A stretch of 64,000 nt of DNA. It comes from Rhodospirillales bacterium (GTDB taxonomy: Bacteria > Pseudomonadota > Alphaproteobacteria > Acetobacterales > Acetobacteraceae). The first letter of the stretch is position 1, and the number at the start of each line of letters is the position of its first letter. Both the position numbers and the translations under genes were made by a program. The stretch spans positions 41,220 through 105,219 of the forward strand of contig JANYFG010000101.1 of the NCBI GenBank assembly GCA_025362815.1, in the 5' to 3' direction. Under the pieces are notes generated by a model. That model was not told the origin of the DNA, did not search any database, and worked only from the letters and a program-made list of their open reading frames with translations. Of the stretch, positions 36,372-45,509 are shown piece after piece.

Positions 36372-36755
36372 CTAGCTGCGCTGGATCAGCTCGATCTTGT
36401 AGCCGTCCGGATCTTCCACGAAGGCGATAATGGTGGTGCCGAACTTCACCGGCCCCGCCTCACGCGTCACCTTGCCGCCCGCCGCCTTGATGGACGCGCA
36501 GGTGGCGGCGACATCGGGCACGCCGAGCGCGAGATGGCCGAAGGCGGTGCCGATCTCGTAGCTGGTGGTGCCGTAGTTGTAGGTCAGCTCGATCTCAGCC
36601 TGCTCGGGGTTGCTGGCATAGCCCATGAACACCAGCGTGTATTTGCCGTCCGGCACGTCGTTGCGCCGCAGTTCCTTCATGCCGAGCATCTTGGTGTAGA
36701 AGCCCACGCTGGCCTCGAGGTCGCCGACACGGAGCATGGTGTGGAGAAAGCGCAT
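36372..36755 (-). CDS. gloA: Lactoylglutathione lyase (glyoxalase I)
   Basis: Converts the hemithioacetal of methylglyoxal and glutathione to S-lactoylglutathione. The 127-residue product has the VOC double fold with the Ni-type metal ligands in order: RFLHTMLRV (His5), EIELTYN (Glu), GHLALGV (His) and KIELIQ (Glu). The length is typical of bacterial Ni-dependent GloA. The ATG at 36755 gives the conserved MRFLHTM start. It is downstream of lpxI on the same strand. Confidence 0.96.
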   Translation of the reverse strand: MRFLHTMLRVGDLEASVGFYTKMLGMKELRRNDVPDGKYTLVFMGYASNPEQAEIELTYNYGTTSYEIGTAFGHLALGVPDVAATCASIKAAGGKVTREAGPVKFGTTIIAFVEDPDGYKIELIQRS

Positions 36756-36772
36756 GGTGATGGTCCTTCGTT

Positions 36773-37609
36773 TCAGGGTGTAATCGCCACGCCGCACAAA
36801 AAGATCCCCGCGGCGTCGGCATCGGCGATGGTGGCGGCGCGATCCGTCAACATCGTGCCAAAGGCTTCGAACGCAATCCCGCGCAGCCCGGCGGCGGCGG
36901 CGGCGGCGATGGTGCCGGGGCCGATGGTGGGCAGGTCCGCCCGGCGATCCTGGCCGGGTTTGACCAGTTTCACCATCACGCCGCCCGGGCCGGGCCGGGC
37001 CAGCCCGCGCGCGCGCGCCAGCATCGCATCCGTGCCCTCGATCGCCTCCACCGCCAGCACGATGCCCATCTGCACCACGCACCCCTGGCCCACATCCACG
37101 GCGCCGAGCGCGCGGGCCACGGCGATGCCGCGGTCGATATCGGTCTGCGCCTGCGCATCGGGGCCGATTTTGGTCAACACGCCGCGCGGTCCCAGCGATT
37201 CGGTGAGGATCTCATGCGCGCCCACGACATTGAAGCCTTCCTCGGCCAGCACCCGCACCACGGCCGCCAGCAACCCGTCATCGCCGCCGAACGCCGCGCG
37301 GCCCACGCGCGCCACGATGCGAACGCCCTCGGCATCCGGCCTGAGATCGAACATCGACGGGCGACGCACCGGCCCGATCAGCACGAGATCGCGCACGGCG
37401 TGGGCGCGCAGCTGCGCCAGGATCTGGCCCGCCGCTCCCAGCCGGACCATCGCATGCGGGTACGGCGCCAGCACGCGCGCCTCGGCAAATCCCTCGAACC
37501 CGATCATAAAAACCTGGCGGCCCGCCGCCACGGCAGCGGCCGCAACCTGGCCCGGCAAGGGCCCGCTGCCGGCAAGAATACCGACGGTGAAGCCAGCCTC
37601 ACCCAACAT
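36773..37609 (-). CDS. lpxI: UDP-2,3-diacylglucosamine pyrophosphatase, LpxI type
   Basis: Hydrolyses UDP-2,3-diacylglucosamine to lipid X in lipid A synthesis; LpxI replaces LpxH in most alphaproteobacteria. The 278-residue product (formerly DUF1009) has the N-terminal [63 protein letters not shown] in pieces, and [18 protein letters not shown]. It directly follows lpxA in the lipid A operon. lpxB, the usual next gene, is absent from this position and gloA follows. Confidence 0.93.
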   Translation of the reverse strand: MLGEAGFTVGILAGSGPLPGQVAAAAVAAGRQVFMIGFEGFAEARVLAPYPHAMVRLGAAGQILAQLRAHAVRDLVLIGPVRRPSMFDLRPDAEGVRIVARVGRAAFGGDDGLLAAVVRVLAEEGFNVVGAHEILTESLGPRGVLTKIGPDAQAQTDIDRGIAVARALGAVDVGQGCVVQMGIVLAVEAIEGTDAMLARARGLARPGPGGVMVKLVKPGQDRRADLPTIGPGTIAAAAAAGLRGIAFEAFGTMLTDRAATIADADAAGIFLCGVAITP

Positions 37610-37614
37610 GAAGG

Positions 37615-38430
37615 TTAGGCGGCGTCATCATCTGACTCGTCGAAGGCCGCCGCCCGGATCAGGCCACGACGGCTCGGCGTGTCGATGAACGCGAGCAGTT
37701 CGGCCACCAGCACCTCATGGGCGAACGCGGCCCGCGCCTCCTCCACCCGCTCGGAAAACACGCCGTCGCCGCGGAACATCAGGCGGAACGCCGCGCGCAC
37801 GGCATGGATCTGCGTGCGGTCGTAGCCCCGGCGGCGCAGGCCGATGATGTTGAGCCCGGCCAGATGCGCGCGGTTGCCCATCACCGTGCCGAACGGAATC
37901 ACATCCGCCTCCACGCCCGCCATGCCGCCGATCATCGCGGCGCGACCGATGCGGGTGAACTGGTGAATGGCCGCCCCGCCGCCGACCACGGCGAAATCGC
38001 CGATCGACACATGGCCGCCCATCAGCACGTTGTTCGCGACCACCACGTTGCGACCCACCATGCAGTCATGCGCCACATGAACGCCCGCCATCAGCAGCCC
38101 ATCATCGCCCACCTCCGTCAGCCCCGCGCCGGTGACGGTGCCGCGATGGATGGTCACATGCTCGCGCACCTGGGTGCGGGCGCCCAGCCTGCAGCGCGTG
38201 GGCTCGCCTTTATATTTGAGATCCTGTGGCGCCATGCCCACCGTGCTGAAAGGATACAGCAACGCCTCGGCGCCGATCACGGTATGGCCGTCCACCACCA
38301 CATGGCTGATCAGGGTGGCGCCATGCTCGATCGTGACATCCGGTCCCACCTGGCACCACGGCCCGATGGTCACGCCTTCTCCGATCGTCGCGGTTGACGC
38401 CACGATCGCTCTTGGATGAATGCCGCTCAA
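37615..38430 (-). CDS. lpxA: UDP-N-acetylglucosamine O-acyltransferase
   Basis: First enzyme of lipid A synthesis, adding a 3-hydroxyacyl chain from ACP to UDP-GlcNAc. The 271-residue protein is a left-handed beta helix of hexapeptide repeats from the N-terminus (HPRAIVASTATIGEGVTIGP) and includes the catalytic His in GVHVAHDCMVG. The helical C-terminal domain carries the expected FRLMFRGD segment. It lies 4 bases after fabZ in a run with lpxD, the common alphaproteobacterial order. Confidence 0.96.
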   Translation of the reverse strand: MSGIHPRAIVASTATIGEGVTIGPWCQVGPDVTIEHGATLISHVVVDGHTVIGAEALLYPFSTVGMAPQDLKYKGEPTRCRLGARTQVREHVTIHRGTVTGAGLTEVGDDGLLMAGVHVAHDCMVGRNVVVANNVLMGGHVSIGDFAVVGGGAAIHQFTRIGRAAMIGGMAGVEADVIPFGTVMGNRAHLAGLNIIGLRRRGYDRTQIHAVRAAFRLMFRGDGVFSERVEEARAAFAHEVLVAELLAFIDTPSRRGLIRAAAFDESDDDAA

Positions 38431-38434
38431 GGGA

Positions 38435-38932
38435 TTATCGGTCCATGATCATGGCGGCGTAAGTGGCCTCGGCCACCGAGACCCCATCCACCCGCGCCAC
38501 GGCCTTGAATTTCCACACGTTCCCACGCCGGCGCTCGCGCACCACATGGATGCGAAGCTGGTCGCCCGGCCCCACCGGGCGGCGGAACTTGGCGTTCTCG
38601 ATCGTCATGAAATACACCAGCCGGCCCGCCGCGTGCGCCCCCAGCGATTCCACCACCAGCACGGCGGAGGTCTGCGCCATCGCCTCGATGATCAGCACGC
38701 CCGGCATCACGGGATGCTCGGGGAAATGACCCTGGAAGAAATGCTCGTTGACGGTGACGTTCTTCACGCCGACAGCCGACTCGTTCAACACGATGTCTTC
38801 CATGCGATCGATCATCAGCATGGGATACCGATGCGGGATCGCGTGCATGATGCGCGCGATATCGATCATCGGGATGGTTGTGGCGGCGCCGGTGCCGTCT
38901 TCGTTGTTTGGCTCAGTCAGATCCATGGCCAC
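38435..38932 (-). CDS. fabZ: 3-hydroxyacyl-ACP dehydratase FabZ
   Basis: Dehydrates 3-hydroxyacyl-ACP in fatty acid elongation, competing with LpxA and LpxD for hydroxyacyl-ACP. The 165-residue hot-dog-fold protein has IPHRYPMLMIDR, the catalytic His in GHFPEHPVMPGVLIIEAMAQ, and KFRRPVGPGDQL. About 20 N-terminal residues before the conserved core are acidic and variable. It is adjacent to lpxD (one-base spacing) and lpxA, so substrate partition genes are co-expressed. Confidence 0.96.
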   Translation of the reverse strand: MAMDLTEPNNEDGTGAATTIPMIDIARIMHAIPHRYPMLMIDRMEDIVLNESAVGVKNVTVNEHFFQGHFPEHPVMPGVLIIEAMAQTSAVLVVESLGAHAAGRLVYFMTIENAKFRRPVGPGDQLRIHVVRERRRGNVWKFKAVARVDGVSVAEATYAAMIMDR

Positions 38933-40057
38933 TCAGTCCGAACCCGCCTCATTTGCCGGTCCTGAGGCGGTAGCACCCGGAGCCGGATTGTTCACCTTTG
39001 CCGAACGGGCAGCCACCCGTTCCGCCACCATCTGCTTGACGGCGATCATGTGGCGGAAAAGCCCCTTGGCCGGTTCCGCCGGACTGCCGACCCATTCCTC
39101 GCCCGCCGGCACATCATGCATCACGCCGGCCTGCGCCCCGATCCGGGCACCACGACCAAGGCGCTTATGCCCGGCCACGCCAACCTGACCGGCCACCACC
39201 ACGAAATCCTCGAGGATGGCGGAGCCGGATATTCCAGCCAGCGCAATCACCACACAGGCCCGGCCGATCTGCACGTTGTGCCCGATCTGCACCAGGTTGT
39301 CGATACGGGTGCCCGCCCCGATCCGGGTGTCGTGCGCCGATCCGCGATCGATGGTGGTGTTGGCGCCGATCTCCACGTCATCCTCGATGATCACTCGGCC
39401 GAGCTGCGGCACGGTCAGATGCGAAGGCCCCGCAGGCTGCATCACGGTGGCAAAGCCAAATCCTTCCTGGCCCACGCGCACGCCGGGAAACAGGAACGCC
39501 CGGCTGCCGATGATGGCGTGGCTGACCGTGCAGTGCGCGCCGATGCGCGTGGCCGGCCCGATCCGCACGCCGGCGCCGATCGCGGCACCCACCCCGATGG
39601 CGCAGCCGGCGCCGATATCCACATCGCGGCCGATCACCGCATACGCATCCACCTGCGCCGATTCATGCACGGTGGCGGTGGGGTGGATGATCGCGGTGGG
39701 GTGGATGCCCGGCTCACAGGGCGCGACGGGATGAAACAGCGCCGCCACCCGCGCCCAGCCGGCATACGGCTCGCGCGTCTGCAACGCCACGCAGCCCTGC
39801 GGCACATGCGCCCGCATGTCAGGATGCACGATCACGGCCCCGGCGCCGCTGGCGACCAGCGCCGGAATATATTTGCGATTATCGAGGAAACTGACCTGCG
39901 CCGCGCCCGCCACCTGCAACGGCGCCACACCCGAAAACATCCGCGGCGCGTCCTCGGCCGTGATCTCGCAGCCCACGGCGGCAGCGATGGCCGACAGCTT
40001 TTGGGGGCCGGACTGCAGGAAGAAGCGCGGATCCCCCGCGGTCGAAAGCGCCGTCAT
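38933..40057 (-). CDS. lpxD: UDP-3-O-acylglucosamine N-acyltransferase
   Basis: Adds the N-linked 3-hydroxyacyl chain to UDP-3-O-acyl-GlcN. The 374-residue product has the N-terminal uridine-binding domain ([20 protein letters not shown]), then many hexapeptide repeats forming the beta helix, including a near-perfect [12 protein letters not shown] pair. The catalytic His lies in QIGHNVQIG, with the C-terminal helix after [17 protein letters not shown]. The tail extends slightly beyond typical length with a Pro/Ala-rich end. skp lies 3 bases upstream. Confidence 0.96.
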   Translation of the reverse strand: MTALSTAGDPRFFLQSGPQKLSAIAAAVGCEITAEDAPRMFSGVAPLQVAGAAQVSFLDNRKYIPALVASGAGAVIVHPDMRAHVPQGCVALQTREPYAGWARVAALFHPVAPCEPGIHPTAIIHPTATVHESAQVDAYAVIGRDVDIGAGCAIGVGAAIGAGVRIGPATRIGAHCTVSHAIIGSRAFLFPGVRVGQEGFGFATVMQPAGPSHLTVPQLGRVIIEDDVEIGANTTIDRGSAHDTRIGAGTRIDNLVQIGHNVQIGRACVVIALAGISGSAILEDFVVVAGQVGVAGHKRLGRGARIGAQAGVMHDVPAGEEWVGSPAEPAKGLFRHMIAVKQMVAERVAARSAKVNNPAPGATASGPANEAGSD

Positions 40058-40060
40058 GAT

Positions 40061-40903
40061 CTACCGGCGCGGTCCGGGCGACACGGCGGGCGCGGCCGGC
40101 GCACCGGCGGCAGGGGCTGCAACCGTGGACACGCCATCGGCCGGGATGGACACGGCGGGCATCACTTTGTTCAGCTGCTCGGCCACCTGGTCGGTGATGT
40201 CGAACTCGTTGATGTTCAGCGCCACCTGGGCGCGGTGCAGCACCAGGTTCATGCCGTGGCTTTCCGACACCTGACGGATCACGGCCACCAGCGTGCGCTC
40301 GATCTGGCCCACGCCGATCTGGGCGGCTTCCTGGATGACGCGGTTGCGATCGCGGAACACCTTCTGCGCGTTGGTGATGCGGTCCTGCAGCTCGCGCTCC
40401 TTGGTGCGGATCTGCTCGGGCGACATCGTGCCGCGCTGGTTGGCAAGCTGCTGCTGCAGGTCACGCCACGCGGCCTGTTCCTTTTGCGCGTCCTCGTTGA
40501 GTTTCTCGCGACGCTCGCCGATCACCTTGTCGACCATCTGGGCTGCGGCCGACGCGCGCATCACCTCAGGCACGCCGATCACGCCGATCACGGCCGCAGG
40601 CGGCGTGGCGCCGCGCGCCAGGGCCGGCAGCTCGGGCACCGGCGGCAACTGCACCTGCAAGGCGGGCTCGTTGTCCGGCTGGTTCGGCTGTGCGGACACC
40701 ACAGGCGGCGGTGCCGCCGGGCGCTGCGCCGGCTGCGACGCGGGGCGCTGGGCGGGCGCCGGGCGGCCTTGGGCGGGGGCGGAAGGGGCGGGGGCAGCGG
40801 GGCGCGGCGTGCCGGGAATGAAGTAATCCTGCGCCGCCACCTGGTGCACCGAACACGACAGCAAGGCCGCGAAACCGGCGACGACGACAGAGAAGCGATT
40901 CAT
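40061..40903 (-). CDS. skp: OmpH/Skp-family periplasmic chaperone
   Basis: Holdase for unfolded outer-membrane proteins. The 280-residue product starts with a signal peptide (FSVVVAGFAALLSCSVHQVAAQ) and then has an unusual Pro/Ala/Gln-rich segment (about 27-100) before the Skp core. The core VIGVIGVPEVMRASAAAQMV is followed by a long charged helix (GERREKLNEDAQKEQAAW through RDRNRVIQEAAQ). A second Ala/Pro-rich tail ends the protein, so it is much longer than E. coli Skp (about 160). It lies 5 bases after bamA, as expected. The start at 40903 is the ATG before the leader. Confidence 0.88.
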   Translation of the reverse strand: MNRFSVVVAGFAALLSCSVHQVAAQDYFIPGTPRPAAPAPSAPAQGRPAPAQRPASQPAQRPAAPPPVVSAQPNQPDNEPALQVQLPPVPELPALARGATPPAAVIGVIGVPEVMRASAAAQMVDKVIGERREKLNEDAQKEQAAWRDLQQQLANQRGTMSPEQIRTKERELQDRITNAQKVFRDRNRVIQEAAQIGVGQIERTLVAVIRQVSESHGMNLVLHRAQVALNINEFDITDQVAEQLNKVMPAVSIPADGVSTVAAPAAGAPAAPAVSPGPRR

Positions 40904-40908
40904 GCTGG

Positions 40909-43260
40909 TCAGAACCTTGTGCCAAATCCGAAGCGGAAGAACTGGGCCTGATCGTAATGCTTCTTCACCACGAGCGGCGCGATGTCGAGATTGATCAGAC
41001 CGAACGGCGTGCGCCACGAGACACCCACACCCGCGCCGATACGCGGTGCCGCGGAGTCGGTTACCGCGATCGTGGTCCCGCTGCGCGTCTTGTTGCTGAC
41101 GCCGGACAGCGAGCCCACGTCCACGAAGGCGCGGCCGGTCAGACCCAGATCGGGCGACAGCGGCAGGGGGAAGCGCAACTCCGTCGACTGCGTCCAGATG
41201 AAGCGGCCGCCCAGGCTGTCGCCGCCGTTGATGGCGTGCGGGCCGGCGCCGCCGGACTGGAAGCCGCGCAGATTGTCGCCGCCGAGGAAGAAGCGGTCGA
41301 TGATCCGCTCGCGTTTGTCGAAGTTGAACAGGTAGCCGGTGCCGGCCGACAGCACAACGCCCCATTCCGGATCGCCGGTGAAGGATTCCAGCGGGATGTA
41401 ATAGTTGCCGTCCAGCTTGGCACGCACGTAATGCACGTTGCCGCCAAGACCCGCGAAGTCCGTGCCGCCACGCAGGATGAACCCGCTCTTGGGATCCGAA
41501 CGGCTGTCCCGATAGTCCAGCGACAGGGTCTGTCCCACCTGGGACAGCAGCGATGTGCCCGCCTCGTCCTTCACGTAGATGCTGGCATCGCTCGCCACGT
41601 TGTACACGCGGCGTTGCACCAGCGAGTAGGTCCAGGCCTGACGCAGATGCTCGCTGAACTCGTAGCCGAGCGAGAGCGCGAAGCCCACGCGGCGCTCGTT
41701 GTACTGCGCGATGTTCTGGTTGTTGTTCTGCACGATGAACGCGTTGGCGCTGCCGACGAGGTTTCGGTTGAGGAAATACGGGTCGGTGACGGACAGGTCG
41801 AGCTGCGTGCGCTTTTGCGCCAGCACGCCGGTGATCCCGGCATCCACGCCGGTGCCGATGAAGTTGCGTTCCCGCAGGCCCACGTTCGCCAGCGCGCCGG
41901 CATCGGACGAATAACCGCCGCCGATCGTCAGCTCCCCGGTGGCCTTTTCCTCGACCGAGGCATTGATGATCGCCTTGTCCGGCGCCGAGCCCGGTGCGGA
42001 GCTGACGGCCACGGACGTGAAATACCCAAGATCGTCAAGCCGTTGACGCGACCGGCGCACCAGGGCGGCATTGAACGCGTCCCCCTCGGCCAGCCGGAAT
42101 TCGCGACGGATCACGCTGTCCTTGGTGCGTACGTTGCCGGCGATGTCGATCCGCTCGACGTACACGCGCGGGCCCTCGCCCACGTCGAACACCAGATCGA
42201 CGGTCTTTTTGTCCTTGTTGCGCTGGATCTGCGGCTTCACGTCCACAAACGCGAAACCACGCGTCTGCACCTCGTCGTTCAGCGCGGTCACGGTCTTTTC
42301 CACCGCGTCGCCGTCATACCAGTCGCCCTGGCCCTGCAGCACGAACGGCATCAGCGCCTCGCCGTCCAGGTTGCGCAGGCTGCTTTTCACCTTGATGTCG
42401 CCCACGCGGTAACGCTCGCCCTCGTTGATCGTGAAGGTGAGGAAGAAGGCCGACCGATCGGGCGACAATTCGGCATTGGCCGTGCTGATCTCGACATCGG
42501 CATAGCCGTTGCGCAGGTAGAAGCGGCGCAGCAACTCCTTGTCGAAGCTCACCCGCTCGGGGTCGTAGCTGTCCGACGACGACAGGAAGCGCCAGAACGC
42601 CTCCTCGCGGGAGCCCACGATCTCCTTCAGGCGGCCCTCGCTGAACGCCTTGTTGCCGACGAACGCAATACGGCTGACATAGGTGGAGGCGCCGTCGTCG
42701 ACCTCGAACACGAGATCCACGCGGTTCTGGTCGAGCATGATGATCTTCGGCTCGACGCGGGCGCCGAAGCGGCCCTTCTTGGCATATTCGTCCAGGATCT
42801 TCTGCCGGTCGATCTGCGCCAGCGCCGGGGTGAACACCGCGCGCGAACGCAGCTGCACCGCGCTGCGCAGGTTCTCGTCCGTCAACTTCTTGTTGCCCTC
42901 GAACACGATGCGATTGACGATCGGGTTCTCCGACACCTTGACAACCAGCGTCGCCCCGTCCCGGCGGATGCTGACATCGCTGAACAATCCGGTGGCATAA
43001 AGCGCCTTCAGCGACCGATCGAGCCGCTCGGTATCGAAGCTCTCACCGGGCTGGGCCACCATGTACGACTTGATCGTGCCTTCCTCGATCCGCTGGTTGC
43101 CCTCCACCTTGATGTCGGCGATCGGCGCGTTCGGCATCAAGGCCGCCGCCATCAGCCGATTTCCCGACGCGGACGGGCGCGGCAGGCCTTGGGCCAGGCC
43201 AGGCTCGGTGGTGCTGGAAATGGTCAGGCCGGACAGGGCCACCAGCAGGGCTGCGCGCAT
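40909..43260 (-). CDS. bamA: Outer membrane protein assembly factor BamA
   Basis: Central Omp85 protein that inserts beta-barrels into the outer membrane. The 783-residue product has a signal peptide (MRAALLVALSGLTISSTTEPGLAQG), five POTRA domains (first at IADIKVEGNQRIEEGTI, about 54 onward) and a 16-strand barrel with the substrate-lock VRGF-type motif seen as LRGFQSGG. It ends in the beta-signal FRFGFGTRF with terminal Phe. ATG 43260 is used; a TTG three codons earlier with GGGGAG eight bases upstream is possible. The gene normally upstream (rseP) is missing here, and an AT-richer glycan cassette lies upstream. Confidence 0.95.
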   Translation of the reverse strand: MRAALLVALSGLTISSTTEPGLAQGLPRPSASGNRLMAAALMPNAPIADIKVEGNQRIEEGTIKSYMVAQPGESFDTERLDRSLKALYATGLFSDVSIRRDGATLVVKVSENPIVNRIVFEGNKKLTDENLRSAVQLRSRAVFTPALAQIDRQKILDEYAKKGRFGARVEPKIIMLDQNRVDLVFEVDDGASTYVSRIAFVGNKAFSEGRLKEIVGSREEAFWRFLSSSDSYDPERVSFDKELLRRFYLRNGYADVEISTANAELSPDRSAFFLTFTINEGERYRVGDIKVKSSLRNLDGEALMPFVLQGQGDWYDGDAVEKTVTALNDEVQTRGFAFVDVKPQIQRNKDKKTVDLVFDVGEGPRVYVERIDIAGNVRTKDSVIRREFRLAEGDAFNAALVRRSRQRLDDLGYFTSVAVSSAPGSAPDKAIINASVEEKATGELTIGGGYSSDAGALANVGLRERNFIGTGVDAGITGVLAQKRTQLDLSVTDPYFLNRNLVGSANAFIVQNNNQNIAQYNERRVGFALSLGYEFSEHLRQAWTYSLVQRRVYNVASDASIYVKDEAGTSLLSQVGQTLSLDYRDSRSDPKSGFILRGGTDFAGLGGNVHYVRAKLDGNYYIPLESFTGDPEWGVVLSAGTGYLFNFDKRERIIDRFFLGGDNLRGFQSGGAGPHAINGGDSLGGRFIWTQSTELRFPLPLSPDLGLTGRAFVDVGSLSGVSNKTRSGTTIAVTDSAAPRIGAGVGVSWRTPFGLINLDIAPLVVKKHYDQAQFFRFGFGTRF

Positions 43261-43650
43261 GCGAACCAAAAGCGATACTCCCCGCTGTGGCGCCGCCCCA
43301 CCAAACGGGACAGCCAACCACGGGCCGCTGTAGAATACCCGGCCCGCCCTGACAACACCACCCGCCGCATGCAATCAGGCAGAGGTCCGCCATATGGCCA
43401 GCGGTGCCAGATGTGGAGCGTCATGGAATTTCAGTCTTGGCCTGAGCAGCATGCCGGCTGAGCCCCGCCACACCCAAGTCTCGGTATTGGACCACGCGGC
43501 CTGGCGCGATCACCGCCATCACGCTTGTGGATGGCGCCAATGGTGCTGGCCGGCGGCCGCGATCTCACCTTTTCGCTGCCACAAATCCCCCTGCCTTGCC
43601 CCTTACCAGGACAAGGTTCGGGACCCGTCGAAGCGTGGGAGACCGCGCCT
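43261..43650. other. Gap between bamA and the glycan cassette, no gene supported
   Basis: These 390 bases must hold the bamA promoter. Short ORFs on both strands (for example 43394-43744 plus and 43431-43703 minus) lack a convincing start, composition or recognisable motif. One plus-strand frame near 43500-43600 reads GAITAITLVDGANG-like, which might be a decayed coding remnant, but that is weak. Confidence 0.5.
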
Positions 43651-44337
43651 TTATAGCTTCTTGTTAACTCGCAGCAGGATCTGGTGCTCGTTTTCCCACG
43701 CACCCATCACCAGCTCCGGGCTAAGGTGGCCACTGATGATATAAAAATGGATCACCTGGGCCATGTAGTCGGCATGACAATCGTCGAAGAGAATGACAGA
43801 GCCCACATTGGCGATCTTGATCATCGACGCCAGGTCGGCATGCGACACCTCCGCCCCATGGCCGCCATCGATATGCAAAAGATCATAGGCGCCAACGGAC
43901 ACCCGCGGAAGAAGATCCCGCGAGTCACCACAATACATATAGATCCGGTTTCCAAAATGACCCTTTAGAAATTTAAAGGCGGCGTGGGTATATGCATACT
44001 TACCAATATCAATGGCACTATAAGTCAGTTGCTTATTGGCCGTTAGCGCCAATAATGCGCTATGCCCGCCATTAAATCCGATCTCGAGCAGGTTTCTGCC
44101 TGTACAAATATATCGAATGTAGTTCCGGCGCTTGTATCGGTAATACGGATCGGGAACATTCGGAAGTTCCCTCAGCTCGTGTCGATAGAAAAGGCTGCCT
44201 TCAATCAGCTCATTGCTGGAAAGAATATGCTTGTTAAGATCCGACAAGAGATCCTTATATTCTTCAAGAAACGGCTCATTATCGACACTCGACGCTTCTT
44301 TCAGGAAGTTTGCATATTCAGAATACAGATCCAGCAC
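43651..44337 (-). CDS. Class I SAM-dependent methyltransferase
   Basis: A 228-residue protein with motif I NLLEIGFNGGHSALLAL (about 92-108), acidic residue in YSAIDIGKYAYTH, and the post-I segment AYDLLHIDGGHGAEVSHADL typical of the Methyltransf_24 family. This group often methylates sugars or other small molecules in surface-glycan clusters. The gene is clearly richer in A and T than bamA next to it and uses AT-ending codons freely. It is the first of three such genes on the minus strand, with glycosyltransferase-like neighbours, which suggests a glycan methylation role by association. Confidence 0.8.
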   Translation of the reverse strand: MLDLYSEYANFLKEASSVDNEPFLEEYKDLLSDLNKHILSSNELIEGSLFYRHELRELPNVPDPYYRYKRRNYIRYICTGRNLLEIGFNGGHSALLALTANKQLTYSAIDIGKYAYTHAAFKFLKGHFGNRIYMYCGDSRDLLPRVSVGAYDLLHIDGGHGAEVSHADLASMIKIANVGSVILFDDCHADYMAQVIHFYIISGHLSPELVMGAWENEHQILLRVNKKL

Positions 44338-44428
44338 GATCAGGGCCCTATTTTTACTCTGTTAATGATGTTAGAGCGATGCGAGGCCTAAATCAACATA
44401 TTCGCCGCGTGCAAAATCTAACGTAGGC

Positions 44429-45142
44429 TCAGTCAGCCCGCGCAAAAAGTCGCTCTGAGTTTTGCCTCTCGCTCCAATGTCGGCCAGGTTCACGATAGCC
44501 GTAATACTCGTATAAATTGAAGCCGGGCTGCTCGCCCTCTTGAAGCGGATAGATAAAAATCGAATCGCAATATTTCGGAAATAATCTGATTGGAAGCTTG
44601 CTCCGATCGCATAACGTTGTCGTTATGTCCCATGCTCCGGTCAATACAAATATATTATACGGAACATAGCCGTCCGAGGCATCTTCCTTGATCAAATGTC
44701 CGGACAGATTCGCCAGGGCGCTCGTCAGAAGCTCAAGCAGCACCTTCGATCCCCTGCGCGCGCCCATGACGGTGTTCATCAAATGAATATCGCCCTCGGT
44801 CTCACACTCCCAGGTCCGATCGTACAAGAGAAGCTCGAAAGCGCTGAGCACATCGAACGTCTTAACCAACATATCCGAGTGTCCGGGCCCTGTATGCGCA
44901 TCCACATAAAGACCGCCAAATTTATAAAGGAGAAGCAGCCGGGCAATATCGGATTTGCACGCGGGTATGGAGATCCGCTTGAACATGTCCACAAAATCAG
45001 GGTGAATATCGGTGAGAATTTCAATAACATCGTTTTCTCGAAACACCCGGTATTCATGAAATCTGGCCCTCCACGCTGCGGTGGAAGGCACACTCATCTC
45101 GTTGAAAATACCACTTTCACCTGTCCAATAACTAAAAATCAT
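44429..45142 (-). CDS. DXD-type (GT32-like) glycosyltransferase, atypical motif
   Basis: A 237-residue protein with the layout of the sugar-transferase family containing a DXD motif (Gly_transf_sug/GT32, capsule-type). It has the N-terminal MIFSYWTGE and the hallmark KSDIARLLLLYKFGGLYVD block (about 63-81). The motif after it reads D81-A82-H83 rather than D-x-D, so the second metal-binding Asp is replaced by His. Downstream are NTVMGARRGSKVL and the C-terminal YYGYREPGRHW. ATG 45142 is chosen because the ORF extension upstream runs into a dispersed repeat. Composition is AT-rich like its neighbours. Confidence 0.75.
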   Translation of the reverse strand: MIFSYWTGESGIFNEMSVPSTAAWRARFHEYRVFRENDVIEILTDIHPDFVDMFKRISIPACKSDIARLLLLYKFGGLYVDAHTGPGHSDMLVKTFDVLSAFELLLYDRTWECETEGDIHLMNTVMGARRGSKVLLELLTSALANLSGHLIKEDASDGYVPYNIFVLTGAWDITTTLCDRSKLPIRLFPKYCDSIFIYPLQEGEQPGFNLYEYYGYREPGRHWSERQNSERLFARAD

Positions 45143-45253
45143 TGATGTTTGCCTTTTGGAAAGGAAATAAGAGAACCGAAGTCGTCGGCCCTCGTGCTTT
45201 GAGAGCAACCTGAATTTTTCACTCGCACAATTCAGACGAGAAAAAACATATAT

Positions 45254-45424
45254 TCTAGAGCAACTTATGTCCGAACGGCGAGCCGCAAAGCGGATCAGTC
45301 CGGTCGGATGTTGCTCTAGATCATGATGCGTTTGGGTTACTTCACCCAAACGCATTAACATGATCGATAAAACAACAATTTAGAGCCTGATGATTTCGTC
45401 TACTTCAAATCATCAGGCTCTAAA
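45254..45424 (+). repeat. Dispersed palindromic repeat, copy B, with an extra upstream arm
   Basis: Three nested palindromes in tandem: TCTAGAGCAAC (45254-45264) with its complement at 45310-45320; a GATCATGATGCG/CGCATTAACATGATC pair around GGGTTACTTCACCC (45319-45365); and an 18-bp perfect inverted repeat 45379-45396 / 45407-45424. The 45317-45423 part matches 60796-60902 with about five differences in 107 bases. The rest of the 45143-45509 gap holds no gene. Confidence 0.93.
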
Positions 45425-45509
45425 TTCACATTGAAACGAAGCTCTCTCGATTTCGTTCGCCCCATGAGATGTCGTGCGATGTCATGCGATCCCTGGCCAG
45501 TCGGAGTCG

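Noticed and set aside
39646..39710. Tandem 18-bp duplication in lpxD
   Set aside because: It encodes [12 protein letters not shown], which fits the hexapeptide repeat pattern of the LpxD beta helix, so it needs no special explanation.
40957..43461. Very long plus-strand ORF antisense to bamA
   Set aside because: Open frame caused by GC-rich codon structure of bamA on the other strand; protein reads as Arg/His/Gly/Val-rich noise with no domain.
43394..43744. Short plus-strand ORF in the gap upstream of bamA
   Set aside because: Overlaps the methyltransferase end, has atypical composition, and no homology is recognisable.
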